From positions 248,001 through 312,000 of the forward strand of contig JAHLKD010000045.1 in assembly GCA_025526935.1 (NCBI GenBank): DNA of 64,000 bases, read 5' to 3'. Below are positions 20,241 to 31,749 of the stretch, piece after piece. The notes below the pieces were generated by a model. The model worked only from the letters and a program-made list of their open reading frames with translations, ran no database searches and had not been told where the DNA came from. Made by a program: the position numbers and the translations under genes. Each line of letters begins with the position of its first letter. Within the stretch, counting starts at the first letter, position 1. This DNA comes from Cladochytrium replicatum (taxonomy: Eukaryota > Chytridiomycota > Chytridiomycetes > Cladochytriales > Cladochytriaceae).

Positions 20241-20901
20241 TTTTGAAAAACTTGTGTTTATTTTGATCTACCAACAACAGCGATCTTCTGAAAAGATCCC
20301 ATTATATTACCTGGTAACTCGACTAAGGATATTATGGATCGCTGCTCCTAACTAATCCAAACCTTTCTCATCTCGAATGGCGAAAATTCACCTAGCACTA
20401 ATAGTTTGCCACCTAAAAATTTCTTTATTTCGCTCCTGAATTTTTGGAAAGGACCTCCGATACAGCTCGACGCAGGAAAATGAATAAACCGAAAGTCGCT
20501 TCCACAAGATTCAGAGAGCATAAAAATGTAAAATAGAATGTGCAAACAGAAAATGCAAGGTGTCCATCCTATCAAAGGGAGACATGCTTTTTGTAGAAAA
20601 ATCGGGGAGCAGCCAATCCAGCTATAACGAACACTAAAAATACAAAAGGAAAGGGAAGTCTGCGATCTCGAATGTTGTGGCGGGCAGTATGGCGCCGCCA
20701 ATAGATAGAATTAAGTATGACCAACGCTAAAACAATAAGTCAAAAAGGGCTCGGAAAGTTTTGAAATAGATTGGGGAACTGGATAGGATCGAAGAGAAGA
20801 GGATGAAACGACTAAGTCATTAAACAATCCACCAAAAGGTGGGTTTTGGTATCGCGATGAGATCCATTTCTGTTGTCGAAGCGAGTTTTATTTTTGTGTC
20901 G
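20241..20901. other. Intergenic, no supported gene
   Basis: A minus-strand 117-codon ORF (20348-20701) is Cys/Phe-rich without recognisable domains or splice support; I do not call it. Part of this stretch is probably the 3' UTR of the MYND gene. Confidence 0.4.
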
Positions 20902-22448
20902 TCACGACGGACGACGGATCGCCGATTTCGCAATGCACAACCTGGAATGACCTTTCTGCCAGTGTTCCTCCTGACACGCCTTCCCGCAGTACCGATCGAT
21001 CCTGCACCGCGAGCACATTTTGAACTTGACACCATCAGGCTCCACTTTCCTGCAATTCGCGCAAGTCGCGCAGGGTCTTTGAACACCCACCTGCGCATTG
21101 TAGTGCATATCCAGGAACGAGATCGACGTAGACGCCGACACGGGTGTTTGCAGACTCTCGCGCAGGTTCTGGAGCGACTTGTTGGAGGTCAACATAACGA
21201 TAGGTCTGGGTTTGGAGGGGTTGGAGCCGAATTTGTTTCGATGCGGTACGTTCGAGTCCGACTCGTCCGTGGACGTGGAAGGGTTGTTGGCGTGGTCGGA
21301 GGGGATGAGAACGGCTGGACTGCTTTTGTTCGATTGGTGATACGGCGCAAAACATATTCCTGCGCTAACAGGTGTGGTCGGACTCGTCGCCTCGTCGCCC
21401 GAGGACGATTTATCCCCCGGCCCAACCTTCCGCATTGGCGGGAGCACTGCGGAGGCGTTGCTCATGTCGAGACGGTACGGCGCGATGCTCTGCTCTGTTG
21501 CAGAGAGGAAGCGTCTGTTGCGCGCCATGTTGGGGCTCCGAGGAATCACGCCCGACCGCCGCTTGCTAGCTTTGGATTGCGCGGAGTGAACAAAGAGCGA
21601 GGCTCGGCTGAGAGCGGTAGAGGTCATGTGCGAGAGGTTACAGTTGCGGTCTTGGCATCCGTATGGGGTTTGAAAGAACATACACGGAGTGTATTGTTGT
21701 TGGTTTGGGAATAGTGCGAGACGTGAAAACTCGTCGTCCCAAGCGCTATGTCCGGTCTGTCAAAACAAACCGATAAGAACGCATCGAAAACCAGAAGGAC
21801 GGAATCACACACCGTTCCAAGAAGATGCCAGACGATCATCGCCGTCCAGAACAAATCGACTGACCCCAACAAGTACAGTACTCCACCTTGTTTGTACCGC
21901 TGATCGTCCTCCAGGCATTCCAAACCACTACGGACGGCATCCATCGCGATCCCCAGCGCACCAGTGTCCGCCATTCCCTGGATCATTTCCTCCCCGTTCA
22001 CAGCCGGCGAATCTGCATTCTGTCTCGCTGCTCTCCACTCCGCAACAACGAGTTCAGCAACGGACGAGGAGCTCGCAAGATCGTACGGTTTGAAAGCCGG
22101 GATGATCGGGAGATCACGTCTGTGGGGAAACTTGATCTGATATGTGGCAGGGTTGGTGGGCGGTGTGTTTGGTACGATACAGAAGTGGGCGAAAAGTGCC
22201 TCTTGGAGATACCCTGCACGCTGTTGCTGAAGCATTCGCTGACGGGCGCCGAGGTCCGCTGGTAATGTGGCGACGAAGGATGAGGGGGCGCTAGCGTTTG
22301 CAGTGCGATCCATCCCCGGAAAAGCAGGCTGCTTTCGAGGGGCGGAAGTGCGCACAAGGATGGAGCGTGGAGTGTTTGGGACTCGCTGGGGTGGAGAGGT
22401 GTTTTGCACCGCACTGGCAGGTTGTGTTTGACCTTGTGCCAGTGCCAT
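20902..22448 (-). CDS. CCCH + MYND zinc-finger protein
   Basis: Two exons, 22448-21813 and 21756-20902, joined in phase 0, give about 496 residues. The intron donor is GTGTGTGATT and the acceptor TTTTGACAG. Exon 1 encodes a Pro/Ser-rich N-terminus and a helical region (QQQRAGYLQEALFAHF, IPAFKPYDLASSSS, GALGIAMDAVRSGLECLEDD). Directly after the join comes a CCCH finger, C-MFFQTPYG-C-QDRN-C-NLS-H. The C-terminus carries a MYND finger with CANCRKVEPDGVKFKMC, SRCRIDRYCGKACQEEHW and HSRLC. MYND fingers bind proline-rich peptides and CCCH fingers often bind RNA; this pairing suggests a regulator or scaffold, function unknown. The middle is disordered Ser/Thr-rich. Confidence 0.82.
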
Positions 22449-22887
22449 TGTTGGATGGCGGACGGTGGTGACGCAGCAATGACACTATATCAGCAATAAG
22501 GCCACACCATTCAGATGTGTGTTAGCAATTTGAGCCGGCAATTAAAAATATATTTGTGGAGCCTGGTCCTGATCCCTGCCTCAATCACTTTCACACACAC
22601 AAATTTGTGGTGGCACTGGTTGGGACAATGAGGGGATGTCATGGTGCGATCAGGCGAGGACATGAGTATTCGACGGACATGAAAACACTCTGAAAGCAAT
22701 CAGTGCTTCTTTTTTTGTTCCAAATCGACTTGTGCTTTCAGTGTGCTTTGAGCGCATGTCCACGAGTAATTCTTGTTAATACCACAAATGTTTTTGGTTG
22801 CGATCGAAGTCATTTTCGGAGTGCAGAGACAGAATCACAATCGATTACAGCTTGATAAGAGAGTGGACGCATCTCCAACCCTAAGGA
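22449..22887. other. Intergenic, no gene seen
   Basis: This stretch lies between the MYND gene start and the broken peptidase-like locus. Short ORFs only; no conserved motif recognised. Confidence 0.4.
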
Positions 22888-23598
22888 TCACTTGTTGATA
22901 TCAACTGGAAACCCAAACATCTCAAAGATGCGTTCCGCTGGTGCAGCAAATCCACCGTATGCACCAAGAGCCAGCGATAGCACATTAACCCGAATGACTC
23001 CGACATCATCGATGGTTGGCCCTCCGCTCGATCCAGCAGACAAAGTGCCGGACACCGTTAACTCCGCCGGAGTATCATCGGTTCCTGTATTTTTGACTGT
23101 AGATCGATCTGGTCTTTACACGTGAGCCGGTTGGTGTTGGGAATGGTGAAACTGCGAGGGGAACGAGAGGGAATGGTGGGATAGAAGGTTGGAGATAGGA
23201 AGGCAGAGACGGAGGACAACGAGATCAAGGTCCCGAAGACATTCCTGGATCTCGTCAGCGGGGTAAACCGTTCCGTCTGAAGTGGGTGCAAACACCAACG
23301 ACGTTGATCAATTTCGCTGGCACAACAGGATAGATCTGACCCTGGACGTAAGCTACAAGTATTTTCGACTTCGAATGTATGAATACAAGCAACCGCGAAG
23401 TTTCCCTCCATGACCACAAACGCCGTCGACACAACCAAGCGCTTTTTCATTCTTTTTCCGGGGAAAACGACATCTCCAAGCGGTAGCATACTTGTGCGTT
23501 GGCCCGACGAGTATTGGAACTTGGTAGTCCAATGCCAAGATCGGCAAGGTTGTGGGCGGGGTTGGGTCCAGTGCTTTGCATATCCGGAAGCCGAACAT
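22888..23598 (-). pseudogene. Trypsin-like serine peptidase-like gene, probably broken
   Basis: Minus-strand frames contain the three regions of a chymotrypsin-fold peptidase in order: LVVSTAFVVMEGNFAVACIHTF (a histidine in the usual first-motif context), ADEIQECLRDLDLVVLRL (aspartate motif) and TVSGTLSAGSSGGPTIDD with the GSSGGP nucleophile motif, ending GAYGGFAAPAERIFEMFGFP and VDINK-stop at 22888. Between the first two regions the reading frame shifts near 23300 with a stop and no splice site that repairs it. It is therefore either a pseudogene or a gene with non-obvious introns. The start is uncertain. It is divergent from UTP23. Confidence 0.5.
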
Positions 23599-23827
23599 CG
23601 TGTACCTTATTGTAGTTCTACAAGATCATTTGTACTGATCAATACAATAGTCCCCGGGAGAGCAACGTCCATTCGATCCGCCGCAGCAATTTCGGCAGCG
23701 GTGTCCACTTCCCCACATTTTGCAGAAGTGCCCATCATTAAGTGTGCCCGCGTTAGTCTCTCCAGTTCCACAGCAATCATCCCACGCCACGGGCACAGCT
23801 GAACCTGTCACAAACCAACCTGTAAGA

Positions 23828-24883
23828 ATGAGAGTCAAGCGACAGAAGCAGTACAGGAAGTCGATGGCTGTATATGCAAACGCTTTCAAGTTTAGAGAAC
23901 CGTACCAGGTGCTCGTAGACGGAACATTCATAGCGGCGGCTCTGAAACTGCGTGCGGACATATACTCGTCACTCTCTTCGGTTTTGGTTGCCACCGCAAA
24001 ACCTAGTATGTGCACAGGAAACATGCAATTGCCATGCATTATTTATCTTTTATGTTTAAAGTGACGACTCAGTGTGTCATTGAAGAGCTGCGCTCGTTGG
24101 GTGAAGATATGTCTGGTGCGGTGATTGCCGGGAAGAGACTGGAGCGACGACGATGCGTTCATGAAAAAACGGTACCGGCTGCTGAATGTCTCAAACTGAT
24201 TATTGGTGGGTAATTTGCAGTCTCTTGAACCAAAGACCGTACTGTTGAGTCTAAATGGATATTTCGTTAGGCGAGGAGAATCAGTTCAATTACTGTGTTG
24301 CAACACAAGATATCGAGCTCCGCCGACATTTCCGCAAAGTTCCCGGTGTACCCCTAGTCTACATCAACAAAAGCGTTTTCATTCTGGAGCCTGTTTCAAC
24401 TGCAACCGAACGAAAGATCGCCGACGTGAGTGTTATCCCGACTATTTAACGAATGTAGTAACTCTTTTCATTAATCAACAGCTGGAAAAACAAAAGACGT
24501 TGCCAAAACCGCAAGAGGTCAAAATCCTAAAGAAGATGGCTGACCCAAACTACGACGAAGCAGCTGAAGCGGCAGCCGCGGCGGCTGCAGCTGCACAAGC
24601 AGAAAAGGATAAAAAGAGGAAGAAAAGGGAGAAGAAACTTCTTGCAATCAAGAAGCTAAGACTGAAGAAAAGAAAACTTGCGCAAACTGAGGGTACAGTG
24701 GCCAAAGGCAAAAGGAAACGAGATGATGACCAGAATGGAGAGAAGTCTGATTTTTCTGAGAGCGGGGGTGAAGGCGGGGTGAAGGAAAGGAGTATTGGTG
24801 AAGTGTCAGCAAAAAGACGAAAGCAAGTTAAGAAGGTTGTGAAAGTGGAGGAGGGAGAGGAAGCGGAAGAAGTCAAATCTTAA
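23828..24883 (+). CDS. UTP23: rRNA-processing protein UTP23 (PIN-fold)
   Basis: Four exons (23828-24005, 24062-24205, 24271-24425, 24482-24883) encode about 292 residues. UTP23 is a small-subunit processome component needed for early cleavages of pre-18S rRNA and snR30 release in the nucleolus. Family markers include REPYQVLVDGTFIAAALK near the N-terminus, TTQCVIEELRSLG, the Cys/His cluster RRRCVHEKTVPAAECL, NYCVATQDIELRR and the PGVPLVYINKSVFIL strand. The C-terminal third is an alanine run followed by Lys/Arg-rich nucleolar-type sequence with acidic patches. Introns split codons and every join restores the family alignment. The start is the first ATG before the basic RVKRQKQYRK, matching the family N-terminus. 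Confidence 0.93.
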
Positions 24884-25019
24884 TTGTGGGATGCCATTAA
24901 GAACATTTTGTATTGAAAACGTGCGGTACATTCCAGGCCAAAGCTGTCGATGTGCGTGTTGGGATGGAAAATATACCGAGTGACTGATTTCATTAAATGT
25001 TCGTTCTCACGCAATCGAG
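24884..25019. other. Short intergenic spacer
   Basis: Probable UTP23 3' UTR; no further signals recognised. Confidence 0.3.
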
Positions 25020-25387
25020 GTCCGGTCAGGGTGTGATTTTCAGCCACCCTGAATGGGGGTGTTGCATCTTTAAACGAGACCCTTCCAATACATTGTCCTA
25101 AACCAAGATGATATTATGACCCAGCACAAAAAGTGAGTCCCACGAACCGGCAGGATAAATGGTGACGTCTAATAAGTGAGGAACAAATTGTTGGTCTGGG
25201 GTTGACTTGACCGGCACTGGGGTGAGATCGTCCCCTTTACAGCATGAAATGTCCGACCTTCATGGCTTTCTGCGGTGTTTACGGTGCTCCATTGAGCAGC
25301 GGCTGTTTGATTGACGGCCTCTTGCTCTGGCAATTTGGAACAACAACAAAATCCTACTTTGAGTGGAGATCTTATGGGCAGGGTCAA
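25020..25387 (-). pseudogene. Truncated paralogue of the adjacent methyltransferase
   Basis: On the minus strand NQTAAAQWSTVNTAESHEGR and TFHA correspond to the first exon of the gene at 25652-27067. After an intron-like gap come a 21-bp exon (TSPFILP), a second intron starting GTTCGT, and the start of exon 3 (DNVLEGSRLKMQH). The similarity then stops, with the whole SAM-binding fold missing. Exon boundaries are conserved with the intact gene, so this arose as a genomic tandem duplicate, not by retroposition. Confidence 0.8.
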
Positions 25388-25651
25388 CTTAGCACAATTG
25401 TTTTCAGGGTTCTCACAGCCATTGGAGTGATAACATTAGTGGGACTGTGGGCAGAGTTGAGAGAACACGCTCCTTGACAGACTGTCCGGTTAAGTCAGCC
25501 AAACAGTTGTAATTGTTGTCTGCTGTCAAAATCCTAACTCGGTTTATAGCTCATAGAATACAGAAGCTCCTCAAAAAAATGATTTACGTCGATCCAGCAA
25601 GCGAACCCCCGATCTTGCAAGCTGTTATGCGGATCTACGAAATGAGAATTA

Positions 25652-27067
25652 TTAGACGACCCGACTCAATAAATCACTTCTCGCGCTCACCGCAGGTAAG
25701 TACGCCTTGCTCTCAGCCGAATCCTTCATGAAAGCCTCAATGGTGGGCTCCCACTGGTCAGGTGGAATCCCCAAGGCGGCTGTAGCGAACGGTTTGAGTC
25801 CCATCATTCCCTTCCGAATGTCATCCGCCCAAAGACTTCCAATCAGGTCCCCTTCGGGCCAGCCAACCGCAGACCTCTTCTCCTGATGGACAATGTTGTA
25901 GAATCGTCCATCCTGGAGAACGAAGCGCATCATTTCTTTAGCTAGGAGAAAGGGTGGTATAAGGTTGTGACAAACGGAGAATGACTTGATGTGGATTCAC
26001 CGATTTTGTTGTTAATCCCGCGGGCTTTAAACGATTCCGACATCAGACGTTGAAGATTGGTCACGAGCTTTCCGGGGTTTCCGTAGTAAGAGAACGCGGC
26101 GTCACCCTGAATCAAAGTGATCATACAGCGAAGTACTCGGCTGTGTAAGTTTGGATCAATACCTCCATTATGTCAAGGACACCTCCAGGCTTCAGAACTC
26201 TGTAGAGCTCCGAGATCACATGTGACCACTGTGTTTCGGGAACTGCCAGAACCATAGCTTGCTGATGAACTATTCCACAGTCGAGTTAGCTATCAAAGAT
26301 CTAGGCCTCTTGGTCACTTATCCATTACCATAGTCAAAAGTATTATCATCGACTGTGAACGTTTGAAAATCAGAAAATGTGAAGAGCTTTACCGCCCGTG
26401 AACACTCACATGGAAGCCGTTCCAAGACGTTGCCTTGAACAAGGGTAATGTTGTCATCCGAGAGTTTTTTGAACGTCTCGGCCCATGCTGTGCTGCTGAT
26501 ATCCTGAAAAATACACTTTTTAGTTGTTGACGTCAAACTCCACTACTTCAGCGTACCACACCGAAGTAATCTCCATGGGGAAAGTCACGCCGCATTTCCG
26601 CCAGCCAGATGCCGGTTCCGCAGCTTAGCCGAATTGTCCTTTCAGTTTGTGCTTTTCTCCGATTGATTGTTTTTTGGACATACCCAACATCGAGAACTTT
26701 AAGACCCTTCTCAAGCTGCTCCTTGGTTACGCCAGAGTAGTTCGGTCCACCAAACATCTCTCGAATAAGATGGTGCTGCAGGTTCAAACGAGATCCTTCC
26801 AGAACGTCGTCCTAGAAATGCTTTTCAGGTAATCATCATCTTGGGAGTTATCTTGACGAACCGGTAAGACATAGGGCGATTTCTGTGGTTTGAAACATGT
26901 AAGGATCCAGATACTGGCAACCGATGTATAATTTGTACCCTTTCAGCATGGAATGTGCGCCCTTCGTGGGCTGCGGTGTCTGTAGTACTCCATCTAGCTG
27001 CGGCTGTCCTGTCCATGGTCTCTGGAGTTGCCACAGCAGTAGCCTGTCGGGACCAACACGAACCCAT
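25652..27067 (-). CDS. Class I SAM-dependent methyltransferase, nine exons
   Basis: Exons at 27067-26939, 26882-26862, 26811-26684, 26623-26557, 26503-26410, 26352-26329, 26269-26163, 26106-26001 and 25941-25652 give about 321 residues, all phases consistent. Joins restore the EGRTFHA...YVLPDDVLEGSRLNLQHHL entry segment and motif I LKVLDVGCGTGIWLAEM. Motif II ends YFGVDIS; the middle motif is LPFDDNTFDYVHQQ and motif III is ELYRVLKPGGVLDIMEG. This is the layout of fungal UMTA/LaeA-like and TAM-domain methyltransferases; the substrate cannot be read. Two exons are only 21 and 24 bp. An alternative start at 27016 (MDRTAAARW) is possible. A truncated copy lies 265 bp downstream. Confidence 0.88.
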
Positions 27068-27129
27068 GTCGAGATGAGGATGAGATGTGGAGAAAGGGTC
27101 TGATCACACACAATTAATATTTTTGATCG

Positions 27130-27530
27130 TTTGTGGCCCGGTGTTTAGATCGCTCGTGGGGTTATGAAAATTTATTCCGGCGAGGAAAACACGACGCATT
27201 AGGTATTATTGGTGATACTGTCAAATGTCCAAGTGGTCCGGCAGTGGAGGAACTTCGAGATTGTGTCTGTTACACCAGGCGATTACAACCTCTCGCTCAT
27301 CAAGTTCCAGAAAATTGAGTGATAAAGCAAGTCCCAATGAATTACAGCATACGACCACTTCATTGCAGCCCACTCAATCTCCACCGGCCCAAAACATTCA
27401 CGTAGCTATAAAGGCTCGCTTTATCCATCGCACAATGATCCTACTTCAATTTAAATGCTTGATCTCCACCACTGCAGTACGTTGTGACCATTAAGTGCAA
27501 GCCATTCAGTGGCCATGACTGAATACGTGC
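27130..27530 (-). pseudogene. WW-ankyrin gene relic
   Basis: Minus-strand frames read ALNGHNVLQWWRSS (about 27510-27450) and, further down, the family C-terminal tail LDEREVVIAWCNRHNLEVPP (about 27310-27240), which parallels AERQVVLAWWKQNKLEIPP in the relic at 31750-32225. The repeats between are lost or frameshifted. Confidence 0.6.
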
Positions 27531-27539
27531 GGCAGGGTT

Positions 27540-28589
27540 TGGATCTGGATTTGAGTTAAGCCTCTGTAATAGATCGGGATGACCCAACTTGCACTCTTAG
27601 TCCATGTTGATGCCTAGATGAACGACGTCGAATACCATTGTTTCTTAAGATGGTAGCGATAGTGCCTCCTTTGTCCCCGAAACTATGGCCAGACATTTGG
27701 ATACACCTCTTTGTGGTCTGGACTTGAATTGGAAGTGCGATTCGTTCTGATGACATCGGGACCGCTTCGTTTGTATCACGTCCTTCACCCAATGCCAATT
27801 TCAGGGAGACAATCAGAGGATGGTGCGCCGACAGGTTTCTGTTTTGGATCTCCTTTTTAAGCAGTCCAGTGGGGTGGAACTTCCCAGGAGGCCAGAAATA
27901 GGTAAAGGTCCCAGAGTTTCCATCATCATCTCAAGATAGCTCAAGCCCAGGTCGAATCTGCACTGGAGAAGGCGGCGGCGGCAAAAGCTCTTAAAATATC
28001 AGAAATGAGGCTACCAGCAAGAAGAGCGCTCCGATGCGTATGCCGGCTTCAAACTCTGCTCCTACTCCGAGGTGAATTCTTGAACCCACTACAAACAACA
28101 GCTCTTGACCATATGCAACCACAGTCTTGGTTCCCATATTAACTGGCCCCACCACAGAGAACCCTCGAGTTGTCATTGTGTTTCCGCTGCTACATGGCAC
28201 TGACATATTGAACATGAAATTCAACCTTGCTTCAGGATGTGGGCAGGTTCACTATCAGCTCTAAGCATACCAGTGGTAAGTTCACTTTGCCAGGAGAGAC
28301 AGCCACTGGCACTGGTTTGTCCCACCTCAAAGATCAAAGTTCGGTTTGGGAAGCGCCTCTTCCTTGTCAACTGACGGAAATTTTTTCAATATATGGGGAG
28401 CTTGAAGATGGCAGGCACTTACAAAATAGGAAAGTGTGTTGGTTTTATAGCGTTAAAAGAGTGTAAATTGAGTAAAGATAGGTCCCAATTATATTGCGTC
28501 CGGATTAGATTAGTGCTTGTGGACTGTTTCAATTTCACACGCTGTTGGATTGCATTCGCCACCAAAACACCGCAGCAGGCAAGCACAAA
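27540..28589. other. Unresolved region, possible secreted or GPI-type ORF
   Basis: A minus-strand ORF at 27991-28224 ends in a hydrophobic C-terminal segment (RIGALFLLVASFLIF) right before its stop, and contains NMSVPCSSGN and VVAYGQELLFVVG. A short hydrophobic extreme C-terminus is typical of GPI-anchored proteins. No upstream exon with a signal peptide could be joined convincingly. A second ORF at 27556-27798 shows nothing recognisable. Confidence 0.25.
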
Positions 28590-29887
28590 ATGGACACTTC
28601 GGGAATTAACCGCAAGGCATCGCATGCAGGATCATGGTACACCAGCAACTGTAAGTCTTGCATTGCATCATGCTAAGCTTTCAAATCTCACCGCTGTTCC
28701 GATTCCTGTGACCCCTGCAGCAAAGAAGCTCAACAAGGAACTCGAAGGCTGGCTCGAAGCTGTGCCCACCACTCCTGAAGACGGCTCTTTGAGTGAATTT
28801 TCATTGCCCATTTCTAATGCGCGTGCAATCATTGCCCCGTAAGTGGAACGTCCTCTCATCCATGCGTTTACGCACACTTACGAATGTCCAGGCATGCGGG
28901 ATACTCGTACAGCGGACCAACGGCAGCGTACGCATACAAATGCATCGACCCGGAGGCATAGTGAGTGGACACAAGGGAGTCATAGGTGTTCTAACATTAG
29001 TCGAATCAGTGACAGGATCTTCATCTTGGGGTAATCTGTAGTAAAATTGTATGTAAATTTGTCTGGAAATTAAGGTTCGTTTACAGCCCGAGCCATCATG
29101 TCTACTTGGACGGATGCGCCGTTTCAAAATGTACTGAATACGAGACTCCGCTTGGAACCCTCACGATCGATAAGAAGGGTAAGCTACGGAATCCCCGAAT
29201 GTCCGGTCATGCATTTATGCTTTTAGTCCAACAGTCAACGATGAGTTATTGGAGACTGGCCATTTCACAACTATGAGTGTCCAAACCGATGAAGATGAAC
29301 ACAGCATCGAAATGCACCTGCCTTACATTTACAAAATCATGGAAGGGTAAAAACCAGTCCAGAAATACCAGCGGCCTTCATGATCTCACATATTGTCCAA
29401 CAGCAAATCCACTCCATTCACCGTCGTCCCGATCCTCGTCGGCGCTCTGAGCACAACTAAAGAGGAGTTTTTTGGTAAACTCCTTTCCCCGTACCTCAAA
29501 AACCCCCACACGCTCTTCATCGTCTCCTCCGACTTTTGCCACTGGGGCTCCCGATTTTCCTACGTGTACCGGCAGCCCTCCAACCCCTCCCAGCCCATCC
29601 ACGCCTCGATCGAAGCCGTGGATCGCGAAGGGATGAAGCTCATCGAGGATCTCGACGTGCAAGGGTTCGCGCAGTACCTCCGTCGCACGAGGAACACGAT
29701 CTGCGGGCGGCACCCGATCGGCGTGCTACTGAACGCGCTGAAGGACGCGTACGGTGGCGAGGTGGAGAATCTGAGGCAGGGATTGCAGTGCAGGTTTTTG
29801 AGGTACGCGCAGTCGAGTCGGGTCGTGAGCGAGAGGGACAGTTCGGTTTCGTATGCATCGGCGTATGTTTGTGCGATCGCGAATTGA
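28590..29887 (+). CDS. MEMO1: MEMO1 family protein
   Basis: Seven exons (28590-28650, 28721-28838, 28892-28960, 29001-29030, 29087-29178, 29235-29346, 29404-29887) encode about 321 residues. The family is related to metal-dependent class III extradiol dioxygenases and acts in redox and iron homeostasis and cell motility signalling in animals (yeast Mho1). Signatures are HAGSWY at the N-terminus, [15 protein letters not shown] (metal-ligand histidine region, restored across an intron), [43 protein letters not shown] and [15 protein letters not shown] near the C-terminus. The family length (about 300) is matched. Exon 4 is only 30 bp. Confidence 0.95.
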
Positions 29888-30007
29888 GCATAGTGATGAA
29901 TTGTGATCGTGTTGTTGATATTTGAAAATGTACAAATGCTACAAGTTTTCATTTTTTGTAATTTGTGCAATTCTTCTTTTTTGTTTGCATTGAATAGTTT
30001 ACAGTCA

Positions 30008-31738
30008 ATGTGTGCCGTTCCAAACGAGATTGTGGATCGGATCCTGGTAGCTCTCGGGACGTGGGCAGAAGAACCAGTGCACGCATTCAAGGTTGCCACG
30101 GCTTTCCGGAGAACCACCGTACAGAATCAGCTCGCACACTTGGTTATCTCAGCAGACAAGGCCAGCGAACTCGGCCGTCTGGACTGGCTCCGTTCCATCG
30201 CCTCGCACAACTCATTATTCACGTACTCCGACAAATCGCTTGATTCCGCAAGCGCAAATACTCACATTCATATACTTGAATGGTGGAAATCGAGCGGGTT
30301 CAGGTTAAAGTACACCGAATCCGCCGTGGACAGTGCCAGCGCAAACGGCCACATCGACGTCCTCGAGTGGTGGAAGAGCAGCGGGCTGAAGTTCAGACGC
30401 AGCACAGCAGCCATGGACTCTGCAATCAAGGCCGGAGACATTGCGGTGTTGGAATGGTGGCGATCCAGTGGACTTCAACTGCACTGGGGTGAGTCCGCGA
30501 TGAATAGCGCGAGTAATAACGGCCGCCTCGACGTTCTCAAATGGTGGTACTCCAGCGGCCTGGAGTGCAGGTGGCCCGGTGATCCCCTTCACGAGCCGTA
30601 CAAGCACCGAGTTTGCAACGTCGATCTTGACCGATACAGTCACCTCTTCCGTCACTACAATTACTACGCCCCCAAAGCGAAACCAGGAGCCCATTTGTCA
30701 TATTCCACATTTGCGTTGAACGGCGCCAGCTCGAGAGGCCACATTGATGTTCTGGACTGGTGGAAGTCGAGCGGACTTTTACTCAAATGGAGCCATTACG
30801 CGATAGACTGGGCAAGCGAGAACGGGCGCACAGATGTGCTTGATTGGTGGGTTGCGAGTGGTCTCAAGATGGAGTGGAGCAAGAATGCGATGAACTTTGC
30901 AGAGCACATTCGATCGCTTGAGTGGTGGAAACGCAGCGAATTGGAGTTGAAATGGGACGAAGGAGCGTTGGGTTTTGCGAGTCGGGATGGACGTGTCGAT
31001 TTGCTCAATTGGTGGAAGCAGAGTGGGCTGGAGTTGAAATGGGACGAGTGGGCTGTGGATACAGCGAGTTCGTTGGGTAGGGTGAAGGTACTTGATTGGT
31101 GGAAGTCGAGCGGACTGACTATGAAATACACGTCCCGCGCGATAGACCTTGCGAGCGAAAATGGCTTGATCATGGTACTTGATTGGTGGAAGGCGAGCGA
31201 GTTGAAACTCCATTGGACAGATGATAGCATAGACTTTGCGAGCTGCAACGGTCACGTCGATGTGCTTTATTGGTGGGTCACCAGCAAACTCAGGCTGAAA
31301 TGGACCGAGTCGGCAATACACCTTGCATGCATCAACGGACACACAGCGGTTCTTGACTGGTGGAAGCAAAGCGGGTTGAAAATGAAGTGGGACGTTCACG
31401 CGATGGATTATGCCAGCCAGGTCGGGAATGTTGATGTTTTGGATTGGTGGGAATTGAGCGGGCTTGAGCTCAAGTGGAGTCCGGCAGCTATGGACGAAGC
31501 AAGTCGATTTGGGCAGATCAACGTGTTGGAGTGGTGGAAACACAGTGGGCTGAAGTTGAAGTGGAGTGAGAATGCAAAGAAATGGGCGGGGAATTTCGAG
31601 AAAAGAGACATAGAGAGTTGGAGGTGGAAAACCAGTCGTCTTGATCGGAACAATAGCGGCAGGGCAGAAGAGCTCAAAGTGATAAGGCGGCAGGTTCTGG
31701 AATGGTGGGCGACCAGTGTACTGGGAACAGATACATAG
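30008..31738 (+). CDS. F-box-like/WW-ankyrin repeat protein
   Basis: Intact 576-residue intronless gene, second complete member of the family. The start at 30008 (MCAVPNEIVDRILVALGTWA) aligns its head with that of the gene at 6590-8215. About 15 repeats of 29 residues follow, for example NGHIDVLEWWKSSGLKFR, RGHIDVLDWWKSSGLLLKW and NGHTAVLDWWKQSGLKMKW. One repeat near residue 200 is interrupted by a Tyr/His-rich insertion. The last repeats run into a charged segment and a final LEWWATSVL. No transmembrane segment or catalytic motif is visible. It converges with a decayed copy on the opposite strand that starts 12 bp past its stop. Confidence 0.85.
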   Translation: MCAVPNEIVDRILVALGTWAEEPVHAFKVATAFRRTTVQNQLAHLVISADKASELGRLDWLRSIASHNSLFTYSDKSLDSASANTHIHILEWWKSSGFRLKYTESAVDSASANGHIDVLEWWKSSGLKFRRSTAAMDSAIKAGDIAVLEWWRSSGLQLHWGESAMNSASNNGRLDVLKWWYSSGLECRWPGDPLHEPYKHRVCNVDLDRYSHLFRHYNYYAPKAKPGAHLSYSTFALNGASSRGHIDVLDWWKSSGLLLKWSHYAIDWASENGRTDVLDWWVASGLKMEWSKNAMNFAEHIRSLEWWKRSELELKWDEGALGFASRDGRVDLLNWWKQSGLELKWDEWAVDTASSLGRVKVLDWWKSSGLTMKYTSRAIDLASENGLIMVLDWWKASELKLHWTDDSIDFASCNGHVDVLYWWVTSKLRLKWTESAIHLACINGHTAVLDWWKQSGLKMKWDVHAMDYASQVGNVDVLDWWELSGLELKWSPAAMDEASRFGQINVLEWWKHSGLKLKWSENAKKWAGNFEKRDIESWRWKTSRLDRNNSGRAEELKVIRRQVLEWWATSVLGTDT

Positions 31739-31749
31739 ACAGTTAATCC

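Noticed and set aside
21689-22265. Plus-strand ORFs opposite the MYND gene
   Set aside because: Shadow frames; the minus strand has a splice-consistent zinc-finger protein.
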